This document shows, one piece after another, positions 38,658 to 47,193 of a stretch of DNA of 64,000 bases. A model generated the notes under the pieces. The model was given only the letters and a program-made list of their open reading frames with translations, made no database searches and was not told the DNA's origin. The DNA is from Progne subis subis (Eukaryota; Chordata; Aves; Passeriformes; Hirundinidae): positions 4,687,001 to 4,751,000 of the forward strand of contig JAKJHU010000046.1 in the NCBI GenBank assembly GCA_022316685.1, written 5' to 3'. The first letter of the stretch is position 1. The number at the start of each line of letters is the position of its first letter. The translations under genes were made by a program, and so were the position numbers.

Positions 38658-38940
38658 CCTCATCCCTTGCTTCAAAACACTTCAGACAATCAAGAGCTTA
38701 TCTAGACATCTCAGGGATTTTACAGTGTTATACATATCCTAGTATCACAAAAATATGTTTTACCTTGAGGCAAATGTTTTAATTTATGTGCATGTGAGCT
38801 ATTTGCAATACCTCCACCAAATGGAGCCCATATAACCCGTCGGATGGCTTTCACCCAATCTTCCATTTCATTCTGGGAATTAGCCATGAGCAGGAAAGCC
38901 TCATGATTGACAGGCGTCTTTTCCCGGTCCCCTGCACCAC
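2766..38940 (-). CDS. ARHGAP22: ARHGAP22, 3' seven coding exons (gene 5' end outside window)
   Basis: Join, in minus-strand order: 38940-38812, 20071-19864, 16232-16100, 11159-11086, 10149-10028, 7791-6888, 2994-2766. All junctions have AG/GT sites and compatible phases, giving 598 residues and a TAA. Residue numbers in these entries count the first complete codon of the 38812-38940 exon as 1. Order: end of PH domain (1-43), RhoGAP domain (about 44-240), Ser-rich linker (about 240-490), coiled coil (about 497-582). The family stimulates GTP hydrolysis by Rac at the cortex and membranes. ARHGAP22 is preferred over paralogue ARHGAP24 because the C-terminus reads [13 protein letters not shown], where ARHGAP24 has a different tail, and because the linker shares VQTLP, NWLMNGL and LRGHRR blocks with ARHGAP22. 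The human protein is about 698 residues, so about 100 N-terminal residues (start and first half of PH) are missing. I found no match for them up to base 64000. Confidence 0.96.
2995..6887 (-). other. Intron 9 of ARHGAP22
   Basis: Begins GTAATG (minus strand, at 6887) and ends TTTTAAG at 2995. It contains a poly-A run on plus at about 3020-3034 next to the acceptor, which supplies part of its pyrimidine tract. No other feature recognised. Confidence 0.9.
6888..7791 (-). CDS. ARHGAP22: ARHGAP22 exon 9: end of RhoGAP, Ser-rich linker, start of coiled coil
   Basis: This 904 bp exon has acceptor TTTTTCATCCACAG and donor AG|GTAATG. It begins [16 protein letters not shown], which ends the RhoGAP domain (residues 223-240). 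It then becomes a low-complexity linker rich in Ser, Thr and Pro. Recognisable ARHGAP22 blocks follow: [44 protein letters not shown] and [20 protein letters not shown] is a basophilic kinase site of the kind that recruits 14-3-3, and Tyr-Asp-Asn-Val is a plausible phosphotyrosine SH2 ligand; both functions are inferred. A poly-Ser stretch (SSSSSEQSD) and an acidic patch (ISEEDGED) are also present. The exon ends in [20 protein letters not shown], the first heptads of the coiled coil. It is the most GC-rich exon. The linker diverges from mammals as expected, but the reading frame is intact. Confidence 0.97.
8483..8526. repeat. A/G-rich simple repeat
   Basis: Poly-A with scattered G (AAAGAAAG units) ending in an A run of about 22. 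Confidence 0.9.
9550..9577. repeat. Poly-T tract
   Basis: Uninterrupted T28, flanked by AT-rich intron sequence. Confidence 0.95.
10028..10149 (-). CDS. ARHGAP22: ARHGAP22 exon 8: RhoGAP C-terminal helices
   Basis: Acceptor CTTTTCAAG and donor G|GTAGGT enclose 122 bp. The first base completes a Lys codon and the last base begins a Gly codon. It reads [20 protein letters not shown], then [20 protein letters not shown]. The [19 protein letters not shown] block is the conserved asparagine-containing helix region of RhoGAP domains that contacts the bound GTPase. No substitution at the usual invariant positions is seen. Confidence 0.97.
10150..11085 (-). other. Intron 7 of ARHGAP22
   Basis: Bounded by GTAAGT at 11085 and TTTTCAAG at 10150. 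It holds a short CR1 3' end fragment at about 10549-10615 and nothing else I recognise. Confidence 0.9.
10549..10615 (-). mobile_element. Short CR1 3' terminal fragment
   Basis: The plus strand reads ATCACAGAATCATAGAAGGC, then TTGGAGTTGGAAG and ATCATCTCCTTCCAACTTCC. This is the reverse complement of a CR1 3' end with its octamer-like terminal repeat, so the insertion is in the gene's own orientation. Confidence 0.8.
11086..11159 (-). CDS. ARHGAP22: ARHGAP22 exon 7: short RhoGAP exon
   Basis: This 74 bp exon has acceptor TTTTTCCTGTCCCTCAG and donor AA|GTAAGT. It starts on a codon boundary and ends after two bases of a Lys codon. It reads [20 protein letters not shown], then KYICK. The [14 protein letters not shown] segment is the conserved helix before the Asn-containing FLxEV helix of the next exon. 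The phase joins exons 6 and 8 without adjustment. Confidence 0.96.
11518..11950 (+). mobile_element. Solo LTR of an endogenous retrovirus (433 bp), antisense to ARHGAP22
   Basis: The element runs from TGATGCCTTAAG to CTCAAGGCATCA: the TG...CA ends form an inverted repeat (TGATGCCTT/AAGGCATCA). It is flanked by a 4 bp direct repeat AGTG (11514-11517 and 11951-11954). TATAAA motifs occur at about 11590 and 11688, and AATAAA at 11884-11889 is followed by CTACTTTATT and CTCTGTCTAGCCTCTG, the R/U5 style of bird LTRs. No internal retroviral genes lie beside it, so it is a recombination-derived solo LTR. The 4 bp duplication would suit a class I element, but I cannot name the family with certainty. 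Confidence 0.85.
12604..12622. repeat. Poly-A tract
   Basis: A run of about 20 A in intron 6, with no SINE head recognised upstream. Confidence 0.9.
15783..15870 (-). repeat. MIR-like ancient SINE relic
   Basis: CAGCTTATTAGTGAGC, then AGCAAAGCTGGGAAAGGAAC, TCAGATTTCCTCATACCTTG and TGCCAATTATGCTACAC follow the antisense MIR 5' part (CAGCTAGTAAGTGGCAGAGC...CTTAACCACTACAC). Diverged. Confidence 0.5.
16100..16232 (-). CDS. ARHGAP22: ARHGAP22 exon 6: RhoGAP core helices
   Basis: Acceptor TTCTCTATTGCAG and donor GAG|GTCAGT enclose 133 bp. The first base completes a Ser codon, and the exon ends on a codon boundary. It reads [20 protein letters not shown], then [16 protein letters not shown] and LLSKDEGE. 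The [12 protein letters not shown] block is the hallmark of RhoGAP domains and forms part of the G-protein contact surface. The Lys and Arg of that block are conserved here. Nothing in the exon looks damaged. Confidence 0.97.
16233..19863 (-). other. Intron 5 of ARHGAP22
   Basis: Bounded by GTGAGT at 19863 and CTATTGCAG at 16233. It contains a plus-strand CR1 3' fragment at about 18180-18375. No exon recognised. Confidence 0.9.
18180..18375 (+). mobile_element. CR1 LINE 3' end fragment
   Basis: Contains the standard sense CR1 3' blocks GGTTGCCTAGAGGAGCTGTG, GATCCCTGGAGG, CAACTGGATCTAGTGG and CTGCCCATGGCAGGGGGCTG, then TCCCTTCCAATTCAAACCATT. The usual ATTCTATG terminal repeats have decayed. 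This supports an avian genome. Confidence 0.85.
19864..20071 (-). CDS. ARHGAP22: ARHGAP22 exon 5: start of RhoGAP domain with arginine finger
   Basis: Acceptor CTGCTGTCAG and donor AG|GTGAGT bound 208 bp. The exon begins with the last two bases of a Gly codon and ends after two bases of a Ser codon. It reads [20 protein letters not shown], then [36 protein letters not shown] and [12 protein letters not shown]. The Arg of GLFRMPG (residue 87) is at the catalytic arginine-finger position of RhoGAP domains, and the following PGQANLV block is typical of ARHGAP22/24/25. Because the exon starts exactly where the PH domain ends, any alternative first exon ending on a single base can feed into it and give a PH-less GAP (see 25518-25638). 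An apparent in-frame extension upstream of the acceptor is intron sequence. Confidence 0.97.
20930..20985 (+). repeat. MIR / tRNA-SINE head-like relic
   Basis: GGCTCAGGCTGTAAGAGCCA, then GAGGTCTTAGTTCAATCCC and TACCTCT contain a B-box-like AGTTCAATCCC, as in a tRNA-derived SINE head. There is no cloverleaf, so it is not a tRNA gene. Confidence 0.35.
25150..25222 (-). repeat. MIR-like ancient SINE relic
   Basis: ATTACTTGCCCAGGGTCACA, followed by CTCTGACCCTGTTCCCA, matches the antisense MIR core (GACTTGCCCAAGGTCACACAGC) and tail. It lies about 300 bp on the 3' side of the candidate alternative exon. Confidence 0.55.
25518..25638 (-). CDS. ARHGAP22: Candidate alternative first coding exon of ARHGAP22 (PH-less isoform)
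   Basis: On the minus strand an ATG at 25638-25636 opens [20 protein letters not shown], then [14 protein letters not shown] and CCTRTR: 40 codons plus one G, followed by donor GAG|GTATGAG. Exon 5 begins with two bases completing GGG, so the splice would read [15 protein letters not shown] with no frame change. A TAA at 25758-25756 closes the frame upstream. A second in-frame ATG lies at 25629. The product would lack the whole PH domain and keep an intact RhoGAP domain and coiled coil. Known context: the paralogue ARHGAP24 has a short PH-less isoform entering at the same GIFGQ point, and a shorter ARHGAP22 form (p68RacGAP) is described from endothelium. Inferred: that this exon is transcribed. 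The Cys-rich leader could suggest membrane association or acylation, but that is a guess. Chance is the main alternative, since one frame in three fits. Confidence 0.6.
25639..25870 (-). promoter_or_regulatory. Putative internal promoter / 5' UTR for the alternative first exon
   Basis: This stretch lies immediately upstream (higher coordinates) of the candidate exon. It is more GC- and CpG-rich than the intron around it, with a CpG cluster at about 25810-25835 and a C/T-rich minus-strand tract at 25828-25850. An inverted CCAAT box (CCAAT on plus at 25791-25795) and an AT-rich minus-strand element CATAATTAATG at about 25763-25753 could position initiation. No exact start site can be set from sequence. 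Confidence 0.4.
26940..27004 (+). mobile_element. Decayed CR1 3' end (tentative)
   Basis: GATGATCCTTTCCAAATTAA followed by ATATTCTATGAC resembles the sense 3' terminus of CR1 (GATGATC...CCTTCCAACCC...ATTCTATGA). Only the last 60 or so bases are arguable. Confidence 0.4.
31398..31518. repeat. T/G-rich low-complexity tract (about 120 bp)
   Basis: Poly-T interrupted by GTGTGTGTGTGG and TTTGTTTTG patches, ending in a T run of about 49. On the minus strand (gene sense) this is a long A/C-rich tract in an intron. Its length is probably unreliable in the assembly. Confidence 0.9.
32365..33240 (-). mobile_element. CR1-type LINE fragment (minus strand)
   Basis: The plus strand reads as the reverse complement of CR1, with recognisable blocks such as CTCACTCCAGTAACC, GCTCATGTTCAACTTGTCC, GCAGGTGCAGGACTTTGCAT, CATCTGCAAGCTTGCTGAGGG and TTAAACAGTACTGGCCCCAG. 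On the minus strand this is the C-terminal end of the reverse transcriptase ORF plus 3' sequence, heavily mutated. The part after about 32950 (CCTAAGTCTATTCCTGCATT...) resembles another avian retroposon segment and may be a separate insertion. Limits are approximate. Confidence 0.8.
33780..33845. promoter_or_regulatory. Cluster of GATA motifs (candidate intronic enhancer)
   Basis: Within 65 bp there are CTGATAAAG, CTATCTC, GAGATAACAG and GGTATC, that is four GATA cores on both strands. They sit in a locally GC-rich 450 bp stretch that also has an ETS-like CACTTCCTCC near 34036. Function is inferred. Confidence 0.3.
34135..34215 (-). repeat. Possible MIR-like relic
   Basis: CCCATCTTACAGGTGGAAAA, followed by AGTTAATGACGTATCC and TAGCTCCTAAACAG, loosely follows the antisense MIR core. 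Weak. Confidence 0.3.
38626..38653. repeat. Poly-A tract
   Basis: A28, lying 160 bp on the 3' side of exon 4. On the gene strand it is a poly-T shortly after the donor. Confidence 0.95.
38812..38940 (-). CDS. ARHGAP22: ARHGAP22 exon 4: C-terminal part of PH domain
   Basis: Acceptor CTTTCAG precedes the exon and donor G|GTATTG follows it. The exon starts with the last two bases of a split codon and ends with the first base of the next. It reads [19 protein letters not shown], then [16 protein letters not shown] and IWAPFGG. This is the last strand and C-terminal helix of a PH domain, with the conserved helix Trp in EDWVKAIRR. The PH domain binds phosphoinositides and recruits the protein to membrane. 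The first half of the domain (the Gly-Trp-Leu-Lys-Lys type start) must come from exons upstream of this window. The exon lies 18.7 kb from the next downstream exon. The number 4 assumes the ten-exon layout of the human gene. Confidence 0.95.
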
Positions 38941-41178
38941 CTGAAAGACAGAATACAAATCTCTTTTAGTATCCAGTTCAGAAGGGAACAACCAAAGTTT
39001 AACACTGCCAAAAATCTCGGTCAAAATAATCAAATTATTATTTTAATTGAGCAGTTTTACAGACAATTCCTGCTGATGTGCTGAGGCACCCACAGAGCAC
39101 AGGTTGATAGAAGATCAAAGCAGAAGTGCAAAATATGCATTTCCAATGTGGGAAACCTGGAGATGTTGTATCTGCTGTCTCAGCAATACGAAAAGCAAGA
39201 GCACAGGCTGTAAGGCTCTATAGGAAAAGAAAGAAATTATTCCACATACCTGTACTGAGGTATTGAGAGATTTTTACCTAAAAGAAGGACCAAGTGAAGC
39301 GTAAGAAATTTTAAAATGCTTCAGATGTAGAACTCACAAGATCATCCACTTTCTCCAAGTCTGGGATATATATAGTCTCAACACAGAGAGAGACCCACTC
39401 TGATTTTGGATCCAATTCAGAAAAAAATTAAGAGTTGGGGATATGATTCTGACTCTTCCGCTTGATGTAAAAACTTTAGGAGCTATTAATGTTGGTGTGC
39501 AAGATCTCAGAAAAGCACTGACCAGAATACCAAATTCACTCAAGCCGTCACAAAAAAACCTGTCCCTTGTGGATACACCAATACTTGAAGCATTTTGACC
39601 CTGCTTTTCCTGTTTCGTTTTTAGGTCAGCCCTCACTCCAACAATTTAAATCCTCCCCTCACCCTTCATTTTATGTTCCAGAGCTGGATACAACCTAAAC
39701 ACAAAAAAGCTTTATTAGAATAGTCCCTGGATGAAAAGGCTACTGATTCTGTCCAATTCAGCAGCTGCATCCCCAGCACCCTGGAGCTTCTCCATCACCA
39801 TGGAAACCCCCTCTGGCTTTGCTACGGAGATAACATCTGAGCTGTGTGTCACTGCCATTTCCACGCTTACATGGCTTTCAGCACCTACTGGCAAGCTAAA
39901 GCTGCCAGCCTGTGCTGAGCAGCTGAGATTGCCTGCCCGTGGAATTCAGAGATAAGAGCAGGATGATGGTATGCTGTGGTTTCTGCAGAGCTGATTTAGC
40001 ATACACAGAACATGTGCTTCTTAAATCCTTGCTAATCTGGGGAAAGAAGCAAGCTGGGAGCTGCCTGCAAGCCAAGGAAGTAGTTTTTCTCGCTATTAAT
40101 TACTTTCTTGCCCTGACACACTCATGGAACATTGACTGATTTGCAAAGCAGAGGTGGAAAAATGAGATGCATGGGAAGTATTTTGTGGTGCTCCGAGAAG
40201 CAATTCACTAAACTGGGAAACTCAGGCAGTCTTTCAGTAAAGAGGAGAAACAACAGCCACCGGGGACTAGTCATGCAGCTTGAGAGAGAAAAGCTTTTTC
40301 CCCACATGTGCCCAAATTCTCTTGGACAGTCTCCCATTTTTTAATTTACTGAATTATTCATATTCCTTAAGGTATATAAAGAGAAAAACTCTCTAGCTCA
40401 AGGCTAGGATGCCAGCATCTGAACAGATTGATGTCCCACCATAATCCACTGCAAGGATGACATACTTCATCCTTCGCATGCAAAACCATCCGTGCAGGAA
40501 ACTGCAGTCTGTGAAATTCCTGTCACTGCCTGAATCCTTTTTACCAAGGTACTCAGCCTCATGGTGAAGGCAGAGGCTGTGAAGTCTAATTCTTGCACCT
40601 CACACCCAGCAGACCTACTGACAACGGCCTTTTTTACTATCAAATGTTGCATAGGAGGCAGGATTGAAAGAGGCTTTGCACAGCCCTCAGTACACACCAG
40701 AAATGGGTTTCAGGATGTGGCATTTGGCAGATAGATGGACTGAGCTCAAGCTAGGCCATCATTCTTCAAAGGAATGAAACAAGCCTCAAAAAGGCATTTA
40801 CTGTACGGGTCCCACCACCAGCAAACAACTGAGTTTGGTCCAGGTAAAAATACGTCTTGTTCTTAAGTTTAAAGGGATAAGCTGAGATCTTGCCCATTCA
40901 AGACATGAAGAGCAAGAAAAGACCAGAAGCTTGCTTTAGAATTAAGTACAAACTGTAAATTTAGTGGAAGTACCTGCACTAACGCTTACAAAGATTGCCA
41001 CAAGAAGCACAATAAGCAGAGAATGAAGATGATTTGCTGGTCTTCTGCAAAACTGGCATCAGCATCTTCCCAAGGAATCACTGTACCAGAGGGACCTGAC
41101 TACAAGTCCCCTTCCCAGTAAGGTGGACCAGCCAGCTGCTTTCTGAACCTTCACAGACAGCTTTCATGCAAGCATTTA

Positions 41179-41237
41179 GAAAAACAAACAAACAAACAAA
41201 CAAAAAACACAACCAAAACAAACAAACAAAAATATTT
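41179..41237. repeat. (AAAC)n simple repeat
   Basis: About five clean AAAC units, then degenerate ones. Similar short AAAC tracts lie at 41738-41786 and 55155-55173. Confidence 0.9.
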
Positions 41238-43477
41238 ATGCTTCTATTCGAGCCTGCAAAAAACTGGATGGGAAAAAAAGATTTCTGTACACACCAGACC
41301 TGAGATTCTGCCAAAAACTACATATAGTTCCTCCATGCTTGGCTTTCCTCACTGAAACTTGAAATAGGAGCAAGGTCATGACCCTACAATCTGCCTGTGG
41401 AAGAGTCAGCGGTGGCTAGACATGTAAGTACAAGCAAATGAAGGCAACTCCACACATGAAGGCCAGCTTAGGAATAAGAATACACTTCAGAATTGCTTTG
41501 TACATTAGTACGATGTGACTATGCATTGGCAGAGCATGAAGACCCACCTGTAAACATTTTTCTTTTTAAATAATATTTTACTCAAATTTCTTTGTATACT
41601 TGGCTGGTTCCTACTACTACTTCCTTGAGGCATCAAGCAGAAAAATTCAGAGACATCTCTCTACATTCAACAGCTTTTCAGTCTTGGTAGTCACAAGAAT
41701 GAGAAACAGCTGAATTCAAATACCTAGATCTTCTCAAAACAAACAAACAACAACCCAATGACCCTCACAAACAAATAAACAAACAGCCCAAGGAAACAAT
41801 GTCACAAGAAATTTCTTAGAAGTCTAGAATTTTACCTGAAATTCACAGATGATTTTTTATGGGCTCAGACACAAAGCAGGATCCTATCACGGATATCAGG
41901 TTTGAATTGAAAACAACATTATAGCAATTCAAACACACAAGATTTTAGGAATTGTTTTAGGGAAACAATTTCAAAGCTTCCTGCCCAGAAACACTTGGAG
42001 ACAAAATTTTAGTTTTGCCTCTCACAGCGGGATGAAGTTCATATTCAGATGCTGAATTCATACGGCTTCTCTGCCGTGAAGGGAGCTCCAGCCCTTACTA
42101 TGGTCAACCCTGAAGCACACAAGCTCTGCTTCTATTGTGTGAATCGAACAGGGTGTCTGGCCACTCAGCATCACAATGGGGAAGAGCCCTCTGTTAATGA
42201 TTTTGAACACAGACAAGGGTTTTTCATACCCTTGAACAGAATTTCTCACTCATCTTTAATCAAGCTTCCATATAAACAAGACTGGGCCTCAGAGACGAAC
42301 CCTGCATAGCTCAGGATTGCCATGGGCAGACATTCCAGTCCTTTTGCTCAAAGCTACTTTCATCTCCAGAACAGAGACAAAATAAAACTGCAAACACAAA
42401 CAGAGTGCAAGAGTCTCAACAGATGTGGAAGGAACAGGGAGCTTAACTCTGGGAATGCACAGTCCCTCTCCTTTAGCATTAACCTGTGACCAGTGGATCC
42501 TGCATTCAGTTGCCTGCTGCAGACTTCCTGTGCATGCTGGACAAGATGCAAGTGGATTTCATCCTTATCCATGAAGCAAGTTGGCAGCTCTATTTGCCCC
42601 TCATCCAAGCATACAGAAGCCAATAACTTGAAGGGTGGGAAAGGGGATAGCAACCGTGTCAGCATATGTTAAGAGCCCGGAAGGATTGAGGGACTTATTT
42701 GGTTGTTGCTCCCCACCAAAAGGGCTACAGGTTCTGTTGCCTTGAATGCTTCCTTGCCCCTGTCCCTAGGTACCTTTTTCAAAGTGTTTTACATACCCTA
42801 GGAGGTATCTCTGCCTGTGGGGAACAGTTTAGCTCCTGGCCCCCAGCTGCAGTGCACAAATGCTCTCTCTCTAGGACCGAACACAAGCTGACAGAACTGC
42901 TCTCCTCTGCCTCCACTCACAGTTTCTTCATTTGATATGGCCTGGGAGCCATGACCTGCTAATGGCAGCAGTCACCTCAGAGCAATGTCCACCTCACAAT
43001 CCTTAGACATGATCCTCCTTTCAGCTTTCCCCCCATGCCCCACAAAAGGGAAGGTTAAATGCAAAAACTCTGGGACTAAATCTTGCTAAAGGTGAGATTG
43101 GGTGCTGGAACAGCAGCAGGAGTCAGTCACAATCTACTCTTCAATGCCCTGTTTACTGAAAATTCTTTTTTGACCATCCTTAGGTAAGCACTCACTGGAA
43201 CATGCAAAATGTAAGGTATAATTTTGTTAAATTTATTTGTCCTACCCTGTGTTCCTGTTCAAAGAACCTTCAACATACAGGCTGCTTCTCTGCCTTTATA
43301 CAGCTCTTTCCAATAAGGAAAAGCTTGAATTTTCGGTTTGCCTTGAGCCTCATTCATTCAAGATTAACCTTCTTAAAGATTACTTGAGAAGCCAAGCCTT
43401 AGATCCCCTTTGTCAGTATGGAACATGTAATAAATACGATAGAGCAAATTTTAGAAATCAAAGTTTTAGAATTTTAC

Positions 43478-43995
43478 TGAGAGACAAAATGACAGTCTCG
43501 GACAGCCACAATTAAAAGGACAGCGTCGATCCCGGAATCGGCTCTGGGTGAACGCGGTAACACACTCTGCCAGTATGCCACCCCCAAGTTCACATTTTTG
43601 GCTTGGAGCTGCCTCTTTTTATACACTGGATCACTGAGAGAAAATCGGGGCTCCGAGGATTTCCTTGTCCGAGGCAGCCTCATTAGATATTCACGTTCGG
43701 GTTCTGGTGTCTTGAATGGATTTTCCCGGGCAAACAATGTCCTTAATCGTTAAGTCCAGGTGTGGTGTAGAGATGGTAATGTCCGGAGGAGACGGATGAG
43801 ATACTGATCTGATGTGATCATTTGGTTCTCCATCTCCCTTTTCCGTTGTCTTTGTTCTCCTCTTAACGATTCCCGGCAGAGGTATCCTCGTGTCCCTTTT
43901 GGTGTAATTCTCAGCATAGTTTCTCGTGTCCCTTTTGTGTAATGCTCTGCCAACAGGAAATTCCTCGTACCCTTCTTAGTGCAGCTTTCATCTCA
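43478..43995 (-). mobile_element. Solo LTR of an endogenous retrovirus (518 bp), sense to ARHGAP22
   Basis: Read on the minus strand it runs from TGAGATGAAAGC to TTTTGTCTCTCA. The flanks GTAAAC and GTAAAA (43996-44001 and 43472-43477) are a 6 bp target duplication with one mismatch, as ERVK-like elements make. The U3 part carries about 2.5 tandem copies of a 35 bp unit with core AAAGGGACACGAG. A TATA box (TATAAAAAG, 43623-43615) is followed by a CpG-bearing R/U5-like segment. The sequence is richer in CpG than its surroundings, which suggests a fairly young insertion. No gag, pol or env remains. The open frames inside it are incidental. Confidence 0.78.
43875..43985 (-). repeat. Tandem repeat in LTR U3 (35 bp unit)
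   Basis: The minus strand shows three successive units with cores AAGGGTACGAG, AAAGGGACACGAG and AAAGGGACACGAG, spaced 35-36 bp apart. The last two also share the ATTACAC lead. Such duplications in U3 usually serve as enhancer repeats; that role is inferred. Confidence 0.7.
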
Positions 43996-44312
43996 GTTTA
44001 CCCATAATATATTTGAGTAGAAATAGAACTTATATTTATAGGGGTGAATTACAATACATATATATATTCCAACACGAATTAACTTTAGGACATATATCAC
44101 AGAACAGAAATTCACAGGAAGCAGGACTGGACTTCTGCATGGGAGATGAGACTGCCTCATTGCATATAAAAGGAGGAACTTTTATATTCTCAAGCAAAGC
44201 TGCTGTCGGGTTCTGAAGCTGGTAGCTTCTTTCTTTGCTTAGGGAACTTCTTTTACTTCCACCTCCCCCCTCTGACTTGCCTTTCACCCATTTCTTACAT
44301 CATTCTTCTTAC

Positions 44313-44650
44313 CGATGCGCTCGTGTGTTGTCCTTATATGAGCCTCCAGAGAAGTTACACCATCCCAGTAACTTGTGTGTGTGTACACATTGACGTGTTT
44401 GTTTAGGTGTTTGCCCTGCTTTGGTGTGGAGAGCAGCTGCAGCACTTTCAGTGGGAGCGAGTTGCAGCTGGCGGTGCGCGGGTGCTGCTGCGGCGCGCGG
44501 AGGCGAGCGGCGGCTCAGGGCTGGCCTGGGGAAGGGAGCTGGTGCGAAACACAAGGCCCACGGACGTGTCTGCCCTCAGTGCTGCAGCAAGTAGCGGCAG
44601 GAAGCCTTTTACTGGGGACAAGCAGCAACAAAGGTCTTGACAAATGGTCA
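44313..44650 (-). promoter_or_regulatory. GC-rich CpG block with minus-strand splice donor: candidate alternative promoter/exon
   Basis: A CpG-dense core at about 44455-44575 stands out sharply from the AT-rich intron. On the minus strand it leads, through a CRE-like ACACGTCA at about 44399-44392, to a consensus-like donor CATCG|GTAAGAAG at 44313/44312. One of the three frames would end on a single base and could join exon 4 or exon 5 in phase, but I see no in-frame ATG near it. It could be a non-coding first exon, an lncRNA promoter or just a GC-rich patch. Confidence 0.35.
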
Positions 44651-47193
44651 AAAACTAGCACTTGCTGCTGAAAAGAACAATTGCAATGATTCACCTTCCC
44701 CGACCTGGTCCTTTATGATTGGCTTTAAGGTGAGTATCAGAATTTGGGGCTCAAATCCCTGACAACGAAAGGTGAAAGATGAAAATTAAGGAGACGAATT
44801 CTGTCAAGAATATGGGTAGCTCTGTTAGATGAGATCTTCATTTGCACAGCAGGAAAAAAACACCAAAGTAAACTTGATCTTTGGATCAAGAGACAAAAGA
44901 AACATCAATGAATAAGCAAAAATTCATTAAGAATGCTTTGAATAGACCATTGAAACCTAATTCCATCTCTTTAGTTTTTTAACTTGATTCCAGCTAATGT
45001 TGAAGCTCTACCCTGAGCACTTTCCACCCCAAACAAAGGTTTGCAAGAACCTGAATGCTGGAGATAGACGCTGTCCTTTAAAGCCGAATCCTGGGTTAAC
45101 TTGCCAACAGCCACAGTTAAAACTTCTCTGCCTTTTTTTTTTCCCTAAATTATTCTTTAATAGAAGGGGAAAATTGCTGTGAATATGAAACTCATCTTGA
45201 AATGGTCCATTTAGGCTGGCTGAGAAGAGAAAAAAAACAGAAAGCAAAATCTGAAGTAGTCAAGGAGTGAGATAAAAGCAAGGAAAACTGGGGGTTTCCC
45301 GGTATGGATATGATCTGTGAGGAATTAAACAGTACAGTAAACAGTGATGTGTGCTTGCCATGATTTTTTGGTTTGTATCCTCACCCACCCATATATTTAT
45401 ATATGGAATATGTGAGTTGGAAGTTGATTTGGAGCTGAGTAAATGCATAATCATATTTCAAAAGGCATACAAAACTAAGAAAAAACAAGGCACAAGAATT
45501 TAGAATCGTGAAATGCAAATGAAAGAAACAAGCTCTGAATCAAAATGCTTTCACTGGGCCACAGTTCCAATGCACAACTTAATAGCATTTTTTCCTAAAG
45601 AAACAGTCACCTTTGTAGGTGAAAGGTGTTTCATTTCCACAGTTTAGAAGGAGCTTGGGGGATTTTAACATTCAATATTCATTTGGTTGTGTCAATGAGA
45701 AAAAAATGAAATCTTTAATACCTTTAATTGTAATGAGGAAGTTCAGCTCAAACTGACACAATTCACATTTTCTTTGGGCAGGATTTACAAGCGTGCACTA
45801 AAATCTCATTGACTTCTCAGTCAAATATTAAATGCCTAATTTCCTTAAGCACTTTTTATTTCACCAAGTACCATGGTAGTTACAAGAAAAAGTTGATGAA
45901 ATTTTCCAAGTCAAAAACCACTGCAGAGGATTTTGATGAGTCTGTAAATGGTTTTTCAATACCATATCTTAGCCCTCATCCTAGAGAATAAAGCAAAAGC
46001 AGGCAAACACTCTAAAGCCACTGCCATCTATTAAGCAATCCCAAAGCCCTGTGATCTCTTCTCTCCTCCCATGCCTTCTGTGGTTTCAGAAGCCATTAAA
46101 ATGCTTTAAAAATGCACCAACAAAGAGATGAGACCTCAGAACTGTGGTTTCTTATGCAAAAACATCGGGCAAGATTTAACATGAACAGAGTCACTAATAA
46201 AGCTTCTCTGTACTGGTACATGGACTAAAGAAAACCCTTATAAACCTAAGGCTAGTGATCTGTGTCAGTTGTCAGGATCAAGTGTAGGATTACTAAAACT
46301 CTATGAGAGAAATGAAGATCAAACTCAATCTTTGGCCTGTAACACATAAAACTTGTGTCTGGCTAGCTTGACTCCATTGCCTGGAGATCTATTTCTTGAT
46401 AATACATGTGACCTTATTACTCTCAACTTTTATCTATTAATTAAAGTGAGGTACTGTTTAAGACTACCAACCACTTCAAATAAAGCAATGCCTTGGAAAT
46501 AAACAAAACCCATATTTCAGGCAGGCCAAATGCTAGTATGTGATGTCACACACCAGGAACCATGGCAAGCAAAATAAAAAAGATGCAAGATAAGAGGAAG
46601 GAAGAAAAATAACTTCAAGTACTCTTCAAGGAAAAGTAAGTAGAATTGAAGCCAAACTTCATCTTGAACTTCTGCTTGTAAAACCTGCTCAGGTGAGTTC
46701 AGAGCTGTGTAATGTTTGAGTTTAATTGAGCTGATTTCTCCTTAAGGTGTTTTCTCTGCCTTTGTCTGAACTTCTCAGAGTTTCAGTAAAAATGGCTCAA
46801 GCATTTTTAAGTTATATTTCTGGCATTAATTTATGGTACTAGTATACCCATGCTCTTGCATCTCTCTGTTTTCAGTCATTTGCAATTTTAGAGAAGAGAC
46901 TACTACTATGCTGCCTGGGATGTGCTGCTCACTGAGGCCATAGAGTATAGCTTAGGTTGGCTGAAGTGACTTCATAAGGAGGAAAGGCCACATCTACTGC
47001 AGCAGGCCAATATTTAGAGCTCAGATGAGCCCAGGTACAAAATGCGACTGAGTCCATTTTTGTTCCAGGATGCAGCACCTCCCTTGTACCAGCACAGCTC
47101 AGTCACTAATCCCTCCAAATTCTGCCCCCAGCTACTTTGCTCCATAAAAGGAACAGACATTAAAAATGATCACACTGCCTCCCCAGACAGAGA

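Larger units (their letters stand above)
20072..38811 (-). other. Intron 4 of ARHGAP22, 18.7 kb
   Basis: Bounded by GTATTG at 38811 and CTGTCAG at 20072. It contains the candidate alternative first exon (25518-25638), MIR-like relics at about 20.9, 25.2 and 34.2 kb, a CR1 copy at 32.4-33.2 kb, a T/G-rich low-complexity tract at 31.4-31.5 kb, a GATA-motif cluster at 33.8 kb and a poly-A run at 38626-38653. Between these I see no supported exon. Confidence 0.9.

Noticed and set aside
39334..39636. 100-codon minus-strand frame near exon 4, considered as the missing PH exon or a transposon piece
   Set aside because: It lacks the PH signatures expected upstream of exon 4, and no reverse transcriptase or transposase motif is visible.
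43474..43953. Two adjacent minus-strand frames rich in Arg, Glu and Pro that look protein-like
   Set aside because: They lie within the solo LTR, and their repeated Lys-Gly-Thr-Arg pattern comes from the 35 bp U3 tandem repeat. No retroviral protein motif is present.
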